Shown: positions 27,372-36,887, counted from the stretch's first letter. The stretch: 64,000 bases of DNA from Actinomadura graeca (GCF_019175365.1 NZ_CP059572.1:7378001-7442000), one strand, 5' to 3'. Notes: generated from the letters alone by a model not told the origin. A program made the numbers and translations.

Positions 27372-27493
27372 CACTCGGCCTGTGTGCCCCGCTTGGCCTG
27401 TGTGCCCCGCTCGGCCTCTCCACTCGGCCTGGGTGGCTCACTCACTGGGTGGCTCACTCGGCCTGGGTGACCGACTCGGCCTGGGTGACCGAC
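27372..27493. repeat. degenerate 17-18 bp tandem array
   Basis: Units such as TCGGCCTGTGTGCCCCGCT and ACTCGGCCTGGGTGACCG repeat with changes, the last form twice exactly. The rest of the gap to 27934 holds ACGRCCCTCC-type and GAGGCCC-type short repeats and no gene. Confidence 0.65.
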
Positions 27494-27934
27494 ATCAGCC
27501 GGTGTCTCGAGATCCGGCCCTTTGTAACGGCCCTCCATAACGACCCTCCGGTCCTCCGCAACGGACCCCATAACGACCCTCCGCCCCGGTGGCCCGCACG
27601 TCAGAGCTGTGCTTGGACGAGCGCGACGTTGCTTCGCGATACGCCTGGTGTGGCCCGAGGCCCGAGGCCCGAACCCCGAGGCCCGGTGTTCGCCTCCGGT
27701 AGCACCTCATTGATCGGGGAACGCGGCTTGCGCGGCGGCTGAGGCCAATCTGCGACAGGCCCTATGCCCCCGCCCGCTTACGCACCGCAACCACTCACGT
27801 CCTGAGAGCTCAGACCTACTGCTTGCGCGCGTCCGGGCCTTGTCCCGGGCGTGCCTGGCCGGGTGGACGATCTGTGCGCCGGGTGGCTTCGGTGTGCATT
27901 GCGCGCTGGATCGTGGGCGGCTCGGGCTCGTCTG

Positions 27935-28333
27935 TCATTGTTGTCGGCTGTCTGCGGGCTGCCGGGAGTCGAGTAGTGCTTGTGCGTGAGCCCAGGTCTC
28001 GGATGGGTCGAAGCGGTCGGCGGTCCAAGTATGGGAGCGGATTCGGCCGCGTGTCCGGAAGCGGCGCATGATGGCGACGTGTGGTGGCCAGGCGACGAAG
28101 CGGTTCAGGTCGGCGGCGGTCGTCCAGACCGAGACGGAACCGCTGCGGCGTTGCAGGGGGTTGGACCACAGCCATAGGCCGACGGCGCCTTCGAGGGTGG
28201 GCCAAGCGCGGCGGAGTGACAGGCCCGCTCTGTAGATGGAGGGCAAGTCTCGGGCGGTGCCGGTGAAATCGGTGACGCTGATCAGGACGGAACCTTCCGC
28301 CTTCGCGGGCCCTGGACGCCATTGGGTTCTCAT
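27935..28333 (-). CDS. conserved hypothetical protein, DUF3291-like
   Basis: A 132-aa protein (MRTQWRPGPAKAEGSVLISV...). The middle has SLRRAWPTLEGAVGLWLWS, VSVWTTAADLNRFVAWPPH and HVAIMRRFRTRG, a pattern of small dimeric alpha/beta-barrel proteins related to DUF3291 or monooxygenase-like folds. Function is unknown. Its ATG overlaps the stop of the upstream gene in ATGA, so the two are translated together. The pair is divergent from a MocR regulator. Confidence 0.75.
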   Translation of the reverse strand: MRTQWRPGPAKAEGSVLISVTDFTGTARDLPSIYRAGLSLRRAWPTLEGAVGLWLWSNPLQRRSGSVSVWTTAADLNRFVAWPPHVAIMRRFRTRGRIRSHTWTADRFDPSETWAHAQALLDSRQPADSRQQ

Positions 28334-28920
28334 GGGGTACGGCCGAGGAGGGCGAGCAGGCGGTTCTGGGGAGCGGTGTCGTCCGGGACGGGGACTTGCT
28401 CGTCGAAGGCGGTGCCGGGGCCGCGGTCGTCGGTGGGGACGATGGCGGCGACCTTGAGGGAGGCGGTGACGAGTTCCTCGGACGGCTCCCAGGGCACTTG
28501 GATCGTGGTGGCGACGTCCCAGGCGTGGACGACCAGGTCGACGAAGTGGAAGCTGATCGCCAGGGCGGCGGGGAAGCCGCCGCTGTCGAGGAGTTCGGGA
28601 AGGATGAACTCCTGGTCGGGTGACGCCCCTGCGAAGGCGGTGGTGACGAGGTCGGCGGAGGTCTTCGCAGCGGCCAGGGGGTCGGTGCCGAGATCGCCGT
28701 TCCGCCAGTTCCGGAGGCGGGCGCCGTCCCCGCGGGCGGCTGCGGCGAAGCCCTGGTCCTGGCTGACCTGGTGGCGCAGGAGGCCGTGCAGCGTCCAGTC
28801 CGGGCAGGGCGTCGCCAGCGTGAGCTGGTCGGGCCGTACCTGCGCGACCGTGGAGAGGTAGAGGTCGAGCGCCTTCAGGTCGAGCGGACGGAAGTCGGTG
28901 TCGAGCAGCTCGGTCAGCAT
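28330..28920 (-). CDS. TIGR03086 family protein (DinB/mycothiol maleylpyruvate isomerase-like)
   Basis: A 196-aa protein of the mycothiol-dependent/DinB four-helix superfamily: LLDTDFRPLDLKAL, the LATPCPDWTLHGLLRHQV motif with a metal-ligand His, and the SFHFVDLVVHAWDVA segment giving further His ligands. Members are putative metal-dependent, often thiol-linked enzymes of unknown substrate. ATG 28920 is preferred (GAGG just upstream); GTG 28929 would add three residues. It is first gene of a two-gene operon and divergent from the MocR regulator at 29003, which probably controls it. Confidence 0.85.
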   Translation of the reverse strand: MLTELLDTDFRPLDLKALDLYLSTVAQVRPDQLTLATPCPDWTLHGLLRHQVSQDQGFAAAARGDGARLRNWRNGDLGTDPLAAAKTSADLVTTAFAGASPDQEFILPELLDSGGFPAALAISFHFVDLVVHAWDVATTIQVPWEPSEELVTASLKVAAIVPTDDRGPGTAFDEQVPVPDDTAPQNRLLALLGRTP

Positions 28921-28966
28921 GTGCCTCACGGTAGGAAGGCCGAGAGGCCCAGGTACAGGGCCAAAA

Positions 28967-28996
28967 TTGCAGGAAATGACTGAGCCGATTTAGGGT
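28967..28996 (+). promoter_or_regulatory. promoter of the MocR-type regulator
   Basis: TTGCAG (28967-28972), 18-nt spacer, TAGGGT (28991-28996), 6 nt before GTG 29003. This implies a leaderless mRNA. The same 82-bp gap must hold the promoter of the divergent operon. Confidence 0.6.
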
Positions 28997-29002
28997 CGGC
29001 GG

Positions 29003-30415
29003 GTGGATCTTCATGTGAGCCTCGTGGGGCGCCGCGATCTCGCCGGGCAGATCTACCGGCAGCTCCGCGCGGCGATCCTGGACGGGCGGCTCCGCGTCGG
29101 CGAGGCGCTGCCGCCGACCAGGGAGCTTGCGCGGCGGCTGGAGATCTCCCGCAACACGGTGGCCGTGGCGTATGACCGGCTTATCGCGGAAGGGTTTCTG
29201 CGTGGGCGGGTGGGCGCCGGGACGTTCGTCCAGGAGGCGGGGCCGGTGCCGCGCGGTGCCCCGGAAGCGTCGCCGCTGAGGCCGCGGGCGATCTGGGACG
29301 AGGTATCCGTGTGGCCGACGTGGACGCCGGGTGTCCGGTGGGATTTCCGCGCCGGGTTGCCCGACGTGCGGCTGTTCCCGTACGAGTCCTGGCGGCGGAT
29401 CATGGCGGGGCGGCTGCGGCCCTCGGCGCTGGACGATGCCGCCGCGGCGGGCGACCCGGCCGGTCTCCCGGATCTGCGGCGGGCCATCGCCCGGCATGTG
29501 GGGGTTTCGCGGTCCGTGCGGGCGTCCGCCGATGATGTCGTGGTCACCTCGGGGATCCAGCAGGCGCTGGACCTGATCGTCCGGGTGCTGCTGGAGCCGG
29601 GTGACGTGGTCGCCGTGGAGGATCCGGGGTACCCGCCCGCGCGGCTGCTGTTCCAGGCGGCGGGCATGCGGGTGCGGGGAGTCCCGGTCGATGCCGAGGG
29701 GCTGCGGGTGGACGCGCTGCCGGACGGCACGCGAGCGGTCTATGTCACGCCGTCTCATCAGTTCCCGCTGGGTATGCCGATGTCGCTGCCGAGGAGGCGG
29801 GAGCTGCTCGACTGGGCGCGGCGGCGGGACGTCGTGGTCGTCGAGGACGACTACGACACCGAATATCGCTACGGGGGCCGTCCGATCGAGCCGCTGCAGA
29901 GCATCGATGAGGATGGGCGGGTCCTCTACCTGGGCACGTTTTCCAAGATCATGCGACCGGTGCTGCGGCTCGGGTTCCTGGTGGCGCCGCCGTCGCTGCA
30001 CCGCGCGTTCCGGATCGCCCGGTACGTCTCGTCCTGGCACGCGGAGCTGCCGTCGCAGGCCGCGCTGGCCCGGTTCATCGACGACGGGCTGCTCGCGCAA
30101 CACATCCGCAGGTCGCGACGGGAGTATCAGGCGCGGCACGAGCGGGTCGCCGAGCTGGTCGGGGACTGGCCGGGTCTCACCCTCGTCCCGTCCGCGGCGG
30201 GGCTGCACCTGAGCGCGACCCTCCCGGACGGGACGGACGACGCGGCGCTCGTCCGGCGGGCGCTCGCGGAGGGCGTCGGTCTGTTCGCGCTGTCGGAGTT
30301 CGCCGTCGATGGTCCGTCCGTCCTCGGGTTGGTGTTCGGCTATGGCGCCGTGGCTCGGCCGGAGATCGATGTGGGTCTCGCACGTCTATGCGACATCGTC
30401 GCGGGGCTGGGATGA
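29003..30415 (+). CDS. MocR/PdxR-type GntR family regulator with aminotransferase domain
   Basis: A 470-aa fusion: an N-terminal GntR winged helix (about residues 12-80, LPPTRELARRLEISRNTVAVAYD) and a class I aminotransferase-like domain from about 110. The PLP lysine lies in LYLGTFSKIMRPVLRLGFL (near residue 318), and the DDYDTEYRYGG motif with the PLP-binding Asp/Tyr is intact. MocR proteins sense PLP or amino-acid derivatives and usually regulate a divergent gene. Here that would be the TIGR03086 operon rather than pyridoxine genes, so the effector is open. Confidence 0.93.
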   Translation: MDLHVSLVGRRDLAGQIYRQLRAAILDGRLRVGEALPPTRELARRLEISRNTVAVAYDRLIAEGFLRGRVGAGTFVQEAGPVPRGAPEASPLRPRAIWDEVSVWPTWTPGVRWDFRAGLPDVRLFPYESWRRIMAGRLRPSALDDAAAAGDPAGLPDLRRAIARHVGVSRSVRASADDVVVTSGIQQALDLIVRVLLEPGDVVAVEDPGYPPARLLFQAAGMRVRGVPVDAEGLRVDALPDGTRAVYVTPSHQFPLGMPMSLPRRRELLDWARRRDVVVVEDDYDTEYRYGGRPIEPLQSIDEDGRVLYLGTFSKIMRPVLRLGFLVAPPSLHRAFRIARYVSSWHAELPSQAALARFIDDGLLAQHIRRSRREYQARHERVAELVGDWPGLTLVPSAAGLHLSATLPDGTDDAALVRRALAEGVGLFALSEFAVDGPSVLGLVFGYGAVARPEIDVGLARLCDIVAGLG

Positions 30416-30547
30416 CCTGACGTGAGCGACCAGGGTGGCCGCGTTGAGCGTCCGGTTGGCGGGACTGGTGCTCACCCGAAGGCGGGTGGCGCTGGCCGAA
30501 GGGAGTGGCTTGCCGTCGTCGGGGCGTCAGCCTGGGGTGCTGCGGGG

Positions 30548-31828
30548 CTAGCGCTGGACGGGGGTGACTCGGCGGCCGTCGGCGGCGAAGAGCAGGATGC
30601 GCTCTAAGTCGACGGTCAGGGCGACGTGGTCGCCGTGGTTCGGACGGTCGCCGGAGGCGATGCGGAACAGAAGGTCGGAGCGGCGGTGGTGGCCGGCGTG
30701 CTTCTCTTGCGGGGTCTCGTCCGTGAATGACGGGCGGTGCAGGCGCGTCCGCAGCCGGGCCATGAGACCGGCCGGTTCGGAGTGGGCCGGGGGATCGGGG
30801 GGCCGGGTCGCGCCGATGTCGTTCGCGTCCACTGTCGGCATGCCCGCCTCGGCGTAGGCGAGCCATTCGTGTCCGTGGAACTCCAGTGCGCGTACCTGCC
30901 CGGACAGAGTGGTGCCGGGGGCCGCGGGGGAGCCGGGGGCGATCGGGGCCAGCATGTCGGGGCGGATACCCACGATGACGGGCTTTCCGTGGTGGGTGAT
31001 CAGCCAGGACGCGCGGGGATCGTCCCAGGGGAGGGCCAGTCGCTGCGAGCCGAGGTCGAGCATCATGCCCTCGCCTTCGACCGCCCAGAGCGTCGCCTGC
31101 AGCAGGTTGATCGGCGGGTTGCTGAGGAACGCCGCGACGAACACCGTCGCCGGGTCCGCGTAGATCTGCTCGGGGGTTCCGACGTCTTCCAGGACGCCGT
31201 CGCGCAGCACTCCCATCCGGTCGGCCATCGTCATCGCCTCGACCTGGTCGTGGGTGACGTAGACGGTGGTGGTGCCGCTGGCGCGTACCAACGCGGCGAT
31301 CTCGACGCGCAGTTCGGTGCGCATGCCCGCGTCCAGGCTGGACAACGGCTCGTCCAGGAGGAACAGCGACGGCTCGCGGATCAGCGCCCGGCCGATCGCG
31401 GCCCGCTGACGCTGGCCGCCCGACAGCGTCTGCGGCAGCCGGTCGATCATCGTGCTGAGGCCCAGCGCGCGCGCCAGCTCGACGACCTTCGCGGTGGCGG
31501 CGGTGCGGTCCCCGCGGGCCGCCTCCAGCGGGAACATCATGTTGCCCTTGACGGTGCGGTGCGGGTAAAGCGCGCCTTCCTGGAACACCATTGCCACGTT
31601 CCGATCACGCGGCTGGAGGTCGTTGGCGAGAGCGCCGTTCAGCCAGAGCTCGCCCGCGGTGATCTCCTCAAGGCCGGCGATCATCCTCAGGATCGTGGAC
31701 TTGCCGCATCCGGACGGCCCCAGCAGGACGAACAGCTCCCCGTGGTCGATGCGAAGCCGGACGTTACGGATGGCCATCTGTCCGCCGGGATAGACCTTGT
31801 CAACGCCGTCGAGCACAACATCCGTCAT
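30548..31828 (-). CDS. ABC transporter ATP-binding protein, MsiK/UgpC-type
   Basis: A 426-aa ATPase of the MalK/UgpC group. Walker A is GPSGCGKST near residue 38, Q-loop VFQEGALYPH, signature LSGGQRQR near 136, Walker B SLFLLDEPLSSLD near 157 and the switch His in VYVTHDQVEAM. From about residue 240 there are regulatory/TOBE strands, with an insertion of about 60 residues (ATRPPDPPAHSEP, then basic). No permease or binding protein is nearby. Stand-alone ATPases of this type in streptomycetes (MsiK) energise several sugar importers. Confidence 0.93.
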   Translation of the reverse strand: MTDVVLDGVDKVYPGGQMAIRNVRLRIDHGELFVLLGPSGCGKSTILRMIAGLEEITAGELWLNGALANDLQPRDRNVAMVFQEGALYPHRTVKGNMMFPLEAARGDRTAATAKVVELARALGLSTMIDRLPQTLSGGQRQRAAIGRALIREPSLFLLDEPLSSLDAGMRTELRVEIAALVRASGTTTVYVTHDQVEAMTMADRMGVLRDGVLEDVGTPEQIYADPATVFVAAFLSNPPINLLQATLWAVEGEGMMLDLGSQRLALPWDDPRASWLITHHGKPVIVGIRPDMLAPIAPGSPAAPGTTLSGQVRALEFHGHEWLAYAEAGMPTVDANDIGATRPPDPPAHSEPAGLMARLRTRLHRPSFTDETPQEKHAGHHRRSDLLFRIASGDRPNHGDHVALTVDLERILLFAADGRRVTPVQR

Positions 31829-32100
31829 CGGGTGCCGCCTGAGGGTGGGCAGGATCTGGGTGCGTTATCCCATCGCGCGCCGGACGGTTTGTCCATAGTC
31901 AGCCTGGGATTACTCGCCGTTAACCGGTCCGGGTGCGGCCAGGTGCTGAGACGGGGCGTGTCTAGGCCGTTCTCGTGTTCGCGGGTCCGACTGGAGATCG
32001 CGAAACCGCCGTGCGACGCTGCTGATCGAGGCGGAGGCCGGCCCGCGTCCGGCGGTGTCGCTCCGTCCGGCCCCGACCAGGGTCCGAAGGAGGAGCTCCC

Positions 32101-34047
32101 ATGTCCGACTTCCCACCCGCCGGCAGTTCACCGGCCGACTCCCAATCAGCGGATTCACCCACGAACACATCCCGTGCGAGCACATCCCACGCGAGCACGT
32201 CCCGCGCGAGCACACCTCAGGGGAGCACACCTCAGGGGAACGCACCTCAGGGAAACGCACCTCAGGGAAACGCACCTCAGGGGAACGCACCTCAGGCGAG
32301 CACATTTCGTGCGAGCGCGTCCGGCGCAACGCACTTCAGTGCAGCACCGTCCGATCCAACGCAGTGCGATACAACGCAGTGCGATGCAACGCAGTGCGAT
32401 GCAACGCAGTGCGATGCAACGCAGTGCGATGCAACGCAGTGCGATGCAACGCAGTCGAATGCGACACCGGCCGATGCAACACCGGCCGATGCAACACCGT
32501 CCCGTGTAGCTGGGGTGTTCCCTGCGGGCGTTGGTGGTGTCACCCGGCGGGCCTTTCTGCACCGCACCGGTGCGGGTGCCGTCCTGCTCGCGGGTGGCGT
32601 CCTCGCGGGGGGCACGGCCGCCGCCGCTCCCGTGCGGCAGGCCGCGGCGCGGATCGGACCGGCGGACCTCGATCCGCTCGTCCTGCTCAAGCGGATGCTG
32701 GCGTTCGACACCCAGAACTTCGGGGACGGCGGCGTCACGCGCCCGCACGCCGAGATGCTCAAGGCCGTCTGGGGGTCGGCGGGTGTCCCCGCCGAGATCG
32801 TGCCCACTCCCAAGAAGGACAACGTCCACCTCATCGCGCGGATCGAGGGCACCACGGCGGCCGCTCCGCTGCTGCTGCTCGGGCATTCCGACGTCGTGCC
32901 GGTGGAACGCGACAAATGGACCGTCGATCCGTTCGCCGGGGTCGTCAGGGGCGGTGAGATCTACGGGCGCGGGGCCCTCGACATGAAGGGCGCCAACGCC
33001 GCGTTCGTCACCGCGCTGCTGCGCCACCTCAAAGAGGGCGGCCGCTTCGACCGGGACATCATCGTCCTCACCGACTGCGACGAGGAGTCCGGGCCGTACG
33101 GGTCGCGGTGGCTCGCCGAGCACCACTGGGACAAGATCAACGCGGGGATGGTCCTCACGGAGGGCGGCTGGTTCCTCGCCCAGAAGGACCGCACGACGCC
33201 GATGCTCATCACCGTGACGCGCCAGGACAAGGTCTACTTCAATATCGACCTCGTCGCGGACGGCACGGCCACCCACTCGTCCAAGCCCAATCCCGACTCG
33301 GCCATAGCCAAGCTCTCGCGCGCCGTCACGGCCGTCGACACCTGGCTCGCGCCCGTCACCCTGACGCCCGTCACCCGGGAGTACTTCTCCGCGCTGGCCA
33401 AGGCCACCCAGGACGACGGGTTCAAGCGGGCCCTGGAGCTGCTGCTCTCCGCCCGCTCGCAGCAGGCCCGTGAGCGGGCTGCTGCGCTGGTAGTCAAGCG
33501 CAGTTCTTACCCGTGGCTGCACCGCGCGCTCCTCCGGACGACCCATTCGTTCGTCATCGAGAACGCGGGCTACAAGGAGAACGTCATCCCCTCGACCGCC
33601 ACCCTCCGGATCAACTGCCGGGGCGTCCCGGGCGGCCAGCGCCCCCGCGACTTCCTGGCGGACTTCCGCGGGCGGCTCAAGGACAGGGACGTGACGGTCA
33701 AGCTCATCGGCGCCCCAGGGGAGTCCGAGGAGGACGCCCTCAAGCGCCTGGACGAGACGTTCGCCAAGCCGCCGTCCAGCATCGACTCGCCGCTCTACCA
33801 GGCGATCGGCGCCGCCGCGGGGAAGACCTACCCGGACGCGGTGTTCGCTCCGGCCCTGTTCGAAGCGGGGACGAGCCTGTCGCCGTGGACGTCGCGCGGG
33901 ATCCCCGGGTACGGCGTCTACCCGTACGTCCTCGACAACGACCAGCTCGTCACCATGCACGGGAACGACGAGAGGATCTCCGTGGCCGCACTCCGCCAGG
34001 GCACGGAGTTCATGTACCGGCTGTTCGACCGGTTCAGGGTCCGCTGA
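32101..34047 (+). CDS. M20 family metallopeptidase, Tat-exported, with repeat N-terminus
   Basis: A 648-aa protein. Residues 1-150 are low complexity, built from NAPQG- and QCDAT-type five-residue repeats. A Tat signal follows (TRRAFLHRTGAGAV near residue 152) with AGGTAAAA, then an M20 peptidase domain. LLLLGHSDVVPVE gives the first metal His, RGALDMKGANAAF the bridging Asp and TDCDEESGPYG the catalytic Glu pair. The dimerisation domain includes ATHSSKPNPDSA. ATG 32101 has AGGAGGAG upstream. A Tat signal 150 residues from the start is odd; an internal GTG just before it would give a conventional precursor. Likely cleaves amide or peptide bonds outside the cell. Confidence 0.9.
   Translation: MSDFPPAGSSPADSQSADSPTNTSRASTSHASTSRASTPQGSTPQGNAPQGNAPQGNAPQGNAPQASTFRASASGATHFSAAPSDPTQCDTTQCDATQCDATQCDATQCDATQCDATQSNATPADATPADATPSRVAGVFPAGVGGVTRRAFLHRTGAGAVLLAGGVLAGGTAAAAPVRQAAARIGPADLDPLVLLKRMLAFDTQNFGDGGVTRPHAEMLKAVWGSAGVPAEIVPTPKKDNVHLIARIEGTTAAAPLLLLGHSDVVPVERDKWTVDPFAGVVRGGEIYGRGALDMKGANAAFVTALLRHLKEGGRFDRDIIVLTDCDEESGPYGSRWLAEHHWDKINAGMVLTEGGWFLAQKDRTTPMLITVTRQDKVYFNIDLVADGTATHSSKPNPDSAIAKLSRAVTAVDTWLAPVTLTPVTREYFSALAKATQDDGFKRALELLLSARSQQARERAAALVVKRSSYPWLHRALLRTTHSFVIENAGYKENVIPSTATLRINCRGVPGGQRPRDFLADFRGRLKDRDVTVKLIGAPGESEEDALKRLDETFAKPPSSIDSPLYQAIGAAAGKTYPDAVFAPALFEAGTSLSPWTSRGIPGYGVYPYVLDNDQLVTMHGNDERISVAALRQGTEFMYRLFDRFRVR
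32167..32316 (+). repeat. 15-bp tandem array A in the M20 gene (10 units)
   Basis: Units drift from ACATCCCGTGCGAGC to GCACCTCAGGGAAAC and back, encoding TSRAS/TPQGS/NAPQG pentapeptides. Confidence 0.85.
32353..32502 (+). repeat. 15-bp tandem array B in the M20 gene (10 units)
   Basis: Seven units of GATGCAACGCAGTGC type (four exact, the others with small changes) are followed by three GATGCAACACCGGCC-type units. They encode QCDAT and PADAT pentapeptides, placing six Cys at regular five-residue spacing. Confidence 0.9.
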
Positions 34048-34729
34048 CCGCGCGCCCGATCGAGGGGTAGTCCACGACCAGGCCGTCCTGGTCGAAGACG
34101 ATCTCCTCGGTGAACCCGGGGCTGGAGAACCGCACCACGCGGCGGTCGCCGTCCCGGCGGACGAACCTGTACGTCTGCCGGGACGGTGTCACCACGAGGT
34201 CCGGGACCGACACCCAGGCCATCAGGTGCTCCACCGGCGCGCCGTCGCTCGGCGCACCGTCGTCCGAGGGGCCATCGTCAGGGGCGCCGTCGTCCGGGGC
34301 GCCGTCGTCCGGGGAGCCACCGGGAGGGGGGCCGTCGAGGAGGCGGCCCCGCAGCACCGGCATCGTGTTCGTCAGCGGCGACAACCCGAGGTCGCAGTCG
34401 AGCGCGCCGCGCAGCGCCGCCGCGTCGCCGCCCGGGGGCGGGAGCGCCACGTGCCCCTCGGCGCGGGCGGTCACCGTCCACTCGCCCTCGGGCCGGTTGA
34501 CCAGTTCCAGCCACCGCCGCCAGGGCCCCGCCTCCGCGTCGGTGCCGTGCGCCCGGACGGCGAGCCGGGCCGTCACGTACCGCTCGCCGGTGGTCAGCTC
34601 GTACTCCAGCCGGTAGGGGATCGGGCCGCCGCCGATCGCCGACCCGGTCGCCGCCATCCGCCCGGCGTCCAGTTCGACGTCCGCGACCTCCGCGCCCTCG
34701 GGCTTCACCCACACCAGCGATCTCGTCAT
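34034..34729 (-). CDS. putative glycolipid-binding domain protein
   Basis: A 231-aa protein matching the putative glycolipid-binding family by its opening (TRSLVWVKPEGAEVADVEL), the IPYRLEYELTTGERYVTARLAV core and LALDCDLGLSPLTNTMPVLR-like stretch, ending FRRDGDRRVVRFSSPGF. A small repetitive insert (DDGAP/DDGPS units, about residues 142-165) interrupts the fold and is probably a surface loop. Its 3' end overlaps the convergent M20 gene by 14 bp. Ligand is unproven. Confidence 0.8.
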   Translation of the reverse strand: MTRSLVWVKPEGAEVADVELDAGRMAATGSAIGGGPIPYRLEYELTTGERYVTARLAVRAHGTDAEAGPWRRWLELVNRPEGEWTVTARAEGHVALPPPGGDAAALRGALDCDLGLSPLTNTMPVLRGRLLDGPPPGGSPDDGAPDDGAPDDGPSDDGAPSDGAPVEHLMAWVSVPDLVVTPSRQTYRFVRRDGDRRVVRFSSPGFTEEIVFDQDGLVVDYPSIGRAVSGP

Positions 34730-34815
34730 CCCCCCAGTATCGTGTGGCGGCCGCCGCGATGCCGGTTCCGGCGCGATGCGCCGGATGTCGTGGCGCCGCC
34801 GTAGACTCCTTCGTC

Positions 34816-36846
34816 GTGGCAGGCCGCATTCGCAATGAGGACATCGCGCTCGTCCGGGAGCGGTCGTCCATCGACGCCGTCATCGGCGAGTACCTGCAGC
34901 TGCGCAGCGCGGGCGGCGGCAATCTCAAGGGCCTGTGCCCCTTCCACGACGAGAAGTCGCCCTCGTTCAACGTGACGCCCTCGCGCGGGCTCTACTTCTG
35001 CTTCGGCTGCGAGGCGGGCGGCGACGTCATCAAGTTCGTCCAGGAGATCGAGCACCTGTCGTTCTCGGAGGCGGTGGAACGGCTGGCGGCCCAGGCGGGC
35101 GTCCAGCTGCGCTACGAGGACGGCGGTGGCGGGGGCCCCCGGCGGGACGGCGGGCAGCGTGCGCGGCTGCTGGAGGCGCACAAGGCGGCCGCCGAGTTCT
35201 ACGTCGGGAACCTCGGTTCGCCCGAAGGGGCGATCGGGCGGACGTTCCTGTCCGAGCGCGGCTTCGAGGCGGCCGACGCCGCGCACTTCGGGGTGGGGTT
35301 CGCGCCCAGGGAGTGGGAGGGGCTCGTCCGGCACCTGCGCGGCCGCGGCTTCGCCGACCGCGAGATCATCGCGGGCGGGCTGGCCAAAGAGGGGCGGCGC
35401 GGGCCGATGGACCGGTTCCGCGGCCGGCTGATGTGGCCGATCCGCGACCTGAGCGGCGACGTCATCGGATTCGGGGCCCGCCGCCTGTACGAGGACGACG
35501 AAGGCCCGAAGTACCTGAACACGCCCGAGTCGCCGCTGTTCCACAAGAGCTCGGTGCTGTACGGCGCCGACCTGGCGAAGAAGGAGATCGCCCGGCGGCG
35601 GCAGGCCGTGGTCGTCGAGGGCTACACCGACGTGATGGCGTGCCATCTGGCCGGTGTGCAGACCGCGATCGCGACGTGCGGGACGGCGTTCGGCGACGAC
35701 CACATCAAGATCCTGCGCCGGCTGCTGATGGACCAGGACGAGTTCCGCGGCGAGGTGATCTTCACCTTCGACGGCGACTCGGCCGGGCAGAAGGCGGCGC
35801 TGCGCGCGTTCGAGGACGAGCAGAAGTTCGTCACGCAGACGTTCGTGGCCGTGCAGCCGGACGGTCTCGACCCCTGCGACCTGCGGGTGCGGCACGGCGA
35901 CGCGGCGGTCCGCGACCTGGTGGCCTCGCGGCTGCCGCTGTTCGAGTTCAAGGTGCGCAGCGCGATCGAGCAGCACGACCTCGACACCGCCGAGGGACGG
36001 CTCGGCGCGCTGGACGCGGCGGCGCCCGTCGTCGCCGCGATCAAGGACCGGGCGCTCCGCCAGATGTACGCGGTCAGCCTCGACCGCTGGCTCGGGATCA
36101 TGGACGAGCAGTTCGTGCTGGCGCGCGTCCGTGACCTGGCCGCCCGCCGTCAGGCCCGCCGGCGGGCGAACGGCGGGCGGGCGAACGGCGGCCGCGGGGG
36201 TGGCGGCCAGGCGGGGAACGGCCGGGAAGGCGCGCGGACGGGCGACGGGCGCGCGGTGAACGGGCCCGGTGGCGCGGGTGGCCGCGAGTCCGGTGCGGCG
36301 AACGGACCCGGAGGGGCGAACGGTCCCGGTGCGGCGAACGGTCCCGGAGGCGGGCGGCCCGCCTACGATCCGAACGACCCCGAGGTGCAGCGGGAGCGCG
36401 AGCTGCTCAAGCTCGCCGTCCAGCGGCCCGCGGTGCTGGGGCCGGCGTTCGACGACGTTCCGGCGGAGGCGTTCATCGCGCCGCCGCACGCGGCGGTGCG
36501 CGCGGTGATCGCGGACGCGGGCGGGGTGACGGCGGCGGGCGCGGTCGCCGAGTGGGTCGCGCTGCTCCTGGAGCGGGCGCCGAACGACCCCGTCCGGGAT
36601 CTGGTCACCAAGCTCGGAGTCGAACCGGTACGGTCCGCCCAGGAATCGGACGACCGTTATGCGGTCGAGTTGCTGGCCCGAATACAGGAGCGCCAGCTCA
36701 CCCGCATGATCGCGGACACCAAATCTAAACTCCAGCGGCTGAATCCGGACGAGGCCCCGGAGGAGTACCCGCGGCTCTTCGGCGATCTTGTCGCGCTTGA
36801 GCAGCAGAGACGGGTGTTGCGGGAGCGCGGACTTGGGGCCCAGTAA
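34816..36846 (+). CDS. dnaG: DNA primase
   Basis: Makes RNA primers for replication. The 676-aa protein has the CHC2 zinc domain (CPFHDEKSP near residue 40 and FCFGCEAGGD near 60), the catalytic core (FLSERGFEAADAAHFGVG), TOPRIM motifs (VVVEGYTDVMACH near 265, FDGDSAGQKAA near 317) and a C-terminal helicase-interaction domain. Between core and C-terminus is a Gly/Asn/Arg-rich linker (about residues 450-515) of ANGPGG-type repeats. GTG 34816 has TAGACT 8 nt upstream and no ribosome site, so it may be leaderless. The frame continues upstream to 34744, but conservation starts at the chosen site. Confidence 0.97.
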   Translation: MAGRIRNEDIALVRERSSIDAVIGEYLQLRSAGGGNLKGLCPFHDEKSPSFNVTPSRGLYFCFGCEAGGDVIKFVQEIEHLSFSEAVERLAAQAGVQLRYEDGGGGGPRRDGGQRARLLEAHKAAAEFYVGNLGSPEGAIGRTFLSERGFEAADAAHFGVGFAPREWEGLVRHLRGRGFADREIIAGGLAKEGRRGPMDRFRGRLMWPIRDLSGDVIGFGARRLYEDDEGPKYLNTPESPLFHKSSVLYGADLAKKEIARRRQAVVVEGYTDVMACHLAGVQTAIATCGTAFGDDHIKILRRLLMDQDEFRGEVIFTFDGDSAGQKAALRAFEDEQKFVTQTFVAVQPDGLDPCDLRVRHGDAAVRDLVASRLPLFEFKVRSAIEQHDLDTAEGRLGALDAAAPVVAAIKDRALRQMYAVSLDRWLGIMDEQFVLARVRDLAARRQARRRANGGRANGGRGGGGQAGNGREGARTGDGRAVNGPGGAGGRESGAANGPGGANGPGAANGPGGGRPAYDPNDPEVQRERELLKLAVQRPAVLGPAFDDVPAEAFIAPPHAAVRAVIADAGGVTAAGAVAEWVALLLERAPNDPVRDLVTKLGVEPVRSAQESDDRYAVELLARIQERQLTRMIADTKSKLQRLNPDEAPEEYPRLFGDLVALEQQRRVLRERGLGAQ

Positions 36847-36887
36847 GTCAAGTGTCCGCAAAATAGGTCCTGTGATCTAGCCCCTAT

